A stretch of DNA of 64,000 nucleotides, taken from AP-15 sp963790875. GTDB lineage: Bacteria; Pseudomonadota; Alphaproteobacteria; ATCC43930; CGMCC-115725. Of this stretch, positions 62,414 to 64,000 are shown one piece after another. Below the pieces are notes generated by a model that made no database searches, had not been told where the DNA came from, and saw only the letters and a program-made list of their open reading frames with translations. Both the position numbers and the translations under genes were made by a program. The stretch spans positions 310,001-374,000 of the forward strand of contig CAWBQT010000016.1 of the NCBI GenBank assembly GCA_963790875.1, read 5' to 3'. Position 1 is the stretch's first letter, and every line of letters starts with the position of its first letter.

Positions 62414-63758
62414 TTGCCACGGCATGGCTGTCCTGGGCCTCGCAGCGCTGGCGCTGGCAACGAGCGCGCAGGCGCAACCGACCGGCGGGCTGCCGGCAGA
62501 CGAAGGCGGCCCGCAAAACGTGGCCGTCACCAGCTTGTTTCCGGGCGGCGGCTCGCCGCCGCCCGAAGACCCTCGCGCCAAGATCTATCAAGGCAACCCG
62601 CAATACATCAACGAGGGGCATCGGTTGTTTACTTGGTACAACTGCTCGGGTTGCCACTTCAACGGCGGCGGCGGCATCGGGCCGGCGCTGATGGACAATC
62701 AATGGCGCTACGGCGGGCGGCTCGACCAGATCTATGCCTCGATCGCGCAAGGCCGCCCGAACGGAATGCCGTATTGGGGCGGCAAGATCCCGGATGCGCA
62801 AATCTGGGAACTTGCCGCTTTTGTTCGCTCGCTGTCGGTCCCGACACCGGTGAACGCCGGTCAGACGGTCCCGACGCCGCCGCCGGCCCCCGCCGGCCCG
62901 CCCCCCCGCCTCCGCGGCAAAGACACCGGGGACGACGCAATGAGGCGGACGGCAGCAATCCTGGCCGCCGCCTTCCTTCTTGCCGCGCAGCCGGGGCAGG
63001 CACACGAGCTCCGGGTGTGCGCCGATCCCAACAACCTGCCCTTCTCCAACGACAAAGGTGAAGGGTTCGAGAACAAGATTGTGGCACTCATTGCCCATGA
63101 TCGGGACGCGGTCGTCAAATATACATGGTGGGCACAGCGGCGCGGCTTTGTCCGCAATACGCTAAAATCCAGGGAATGCGATTTGTGGCCGGGAATCGCT
63201 AGCGGCATCGACCTGGTCACCACCACCCATCCATATTATCGGTCGATCTACGTCTTCGTCACGCGCGCGGACCGGAAACTCGATATCTCCTCGTTCGACG
63301 ATCCGCGGCTGCGCAGCCTGACGGTGGGCGTGCAGATGATCGGCAACGAGGCGATGAATACGTCCCCCGCGCACGCCCTTGCGCGCCGCGGCATCATCGC
63401 CAATGTCCGCGGCTACATGCTGTATGGCGATTACAGCCGCCCGAACCCACCGGCCGCGATCGTCGATGCCGTGGCTCGTCGCGACGTTGACGTCGCCGTA
63501 GTTTGGGGGCCCCTTGCCGGGTATTTCGCGCAAAAGGAGCAGGTGCCGCTGGTCATAACTGCCGTCAATCCGCCGTTTGACGGCGCGCAATTTCCGATGG
63601 CGTTCGACATCGCGATGGGCGTGCGCAAAGGCGACGTTGCCTTTCGCAAAGTCATCGACGCAGCGCTCGATCGCAATCGCGCCGCGATCGACGTCATCCT
63701 CGCCGCCTACCGGGTTCCGCTCCTGCCCAAAGATGACGAGAGCAATAACAAACCTTAA
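62388..63758 (+). CDS. xoxG/xoxJ: XoxG-type cytochrome c in one frame with XoxJ-type binding protein
   Basis: A 456-residue open frame. Part 1 (residues ~1-180) has a signal peptide (GMAVLGLAALALATSAQAQP) and a cytochrome c domain with heme motif NCSGCHFNGGGGIGPALMDN and Met in RPNGMPYWGG, as in XoxG electron acceptors. It ends in a Pro-rich tail. Part 2 begins at Met-185 (ATG 62940) with a second signal peptide, RRTAAILAAAFLLAAQPGQA, followed by HELRVCADPNNLPFSNDKGE, the XoxJ/MxaJ solute-binding fold. No stop lies between, so this is a fusion or a lost stop. GGAGGG stands before 62388, overlapping xoxF by 26 bp. Confidence 0.8.
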   Translation: MSLRCRHRNCHGMAVLGLAALALATSAQAQPTGGLPADEGGPQNVAVTSLFPGGGSPPPEDPRAKIYQGNPQYINEGHRLFTWYNCSGCHFNGGGGIGPALMDNQWRYGGRLDQIYASIAQGRPNGMPYWGGKIPDAQIWELAAFVRSLSVPTPVNAGQTVPTPPPAPAGPPPRLRGKDTGDDAMRRTAAILAAAFLLAAQPGQAHELRVCADPNNLPFSNDKGEGFENKIVALIAHDRDAVVKYTWWAQRRGFVRNTLKSRECDLWPGIASGIDLVTTTHPYYRSIYVFVTRADRKLDISSFDDPRLRSLTVGVQMIGNEAMNTSPAHALARRGIIANVRGYMLYGDYSRPNPPAAIVDAVARRDVDVAVVWGPLAGYFAQKEQVPLVITAVNPPFDGAQFPMAFDIAMGVRKGDVAFRKVIDAALDRNRAAIDVILAAYRVPLLPKDDESNNKP

Positions 63759-63790
63759 GGATTTTTCCGCGTTACTTTTAGAACATAAAA

Positions 63791-63909
63791 CCAGCAGTAG
63801 CTCTATTGGCGCACTGACGGACATCGTGAAGATGGCGCGCTATTACAGATCGAGGCAGCCCGGTACGGCGTACCCCTGTCGCCGCGCCGCGCCGGGTTCC
63901 CGGTTTGAG
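63791..63909 (+). pseudogene. 3' fragment related to the unknown gene at 26196-26765
   Basis: CAGCAGTAGCTCTATTGGCG corresponds to QQQLYWR of the intact gene with a nonsense codon. After one or more indels it continues ALTDIVKMARYY, then in another frame IEAARYGVPLSPRRAGFPV-stop, parallel to TDIVQMTRYYMLEAARCGIR then LSPRRAGYPV. Only the last ~38 codons are present, directly after xoxJ. Confidence 0.6.
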
Positions 63910-64000
63910 GTCTGAGGGCCATCGGTCAGAGCTATTCGCGCCAGGCAACGGTACCACGACCGGCGCACGGCGTTTCCCGAGCATGGTTACGACCGCCGTC

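Noticed and set aside
1..64000. CRISPR arrays, rRNA and tRNA genes
   Set aside because: No regularly spaced repeats and no cloverleaf or rRNA sequence were noticed in the window.

Overview
This is a GC-rich window from an alphaproteobacterium, most likely Hyphomicrobiales (Rhizobiales). The basis is the gene families: an EcfG-like sigma factor, PRC-barrel proteins, DUF2934, DUF3309, dodecins, a coxMNOP-like alternative oxidase and a XoxF-type alcohol dehydrogenase. No rRNA, tRNA or CRISPR was recognised. The genus cannot be fixed from the sequence alone.

Layout. (1) 0-18 kb is mostly intact metabolic and envelope genes: a VOC protein cut by the window edge, a patatin/3-hydroxybutyrate dehydrogenase pair, an aldo/keto reductase, small secreted proteins, a glutathione transferase, a PhnB-like VOC protein divergent from a MarR regulator, a phosphotransferase, a beta-hydroxyacid dehydrogenase, a two-gene RND efflux unit, Dps, and a frameshifted Kup K+ transporter. 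(2) 18-54 kb is an accessory, strongly eroded stretch. Small stress-type genes (hemerythrin, PRC-barrel x2, DUF3309, DUF2252, AI-2E permease, two dodecins, transglutaminase, sigma factor, single-domain response regulators, DUF2934, DUF6496, double cold-shock protein) are mixed with remnants of an SDR, an FAD oxidase, a RelB/YafQ toxin-antitoxin pair, bacterioferritin, PiT, LigD, NRAMP, a tyrosine recombinase and IS elements (IS4, IS1380, ISNCY-like). Three DNA segments have a second, degraded copy elsewhere in the window. (3) 53-63.8 kb is a respiratory/alcohol-oxidation block. A glutathione-independent formaldehyde dehydrogenase-like gene and a GlcG/HbpS-like gene point left. To the right run ctaG, coxB (with fused cytochrome c), ctaD, coxC, a small membrane protein, a cytochrome c, xoxF, xoxG and xoxJ, tightly packed or overlapping.

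How it works together. The right-hand block reads as one electron path: a XoxF quinoprotein with the Asp-x-Asp signature expected of lanthanide-dependent enzymes oxidises an alcohol in the periplasm, passes electrons to the adjacent c-type cytochromes, and then to a dedicated heme-copper oxidase encoded in the same transcription unit. The nearby formaldehyde dehydrogenase could remove the aldehyde. coxB and ctaD each carry one apparent frameshift, so the oxidase is either recently broken or affected by sequencing indels; the many other frameshifts in the window make that question important.
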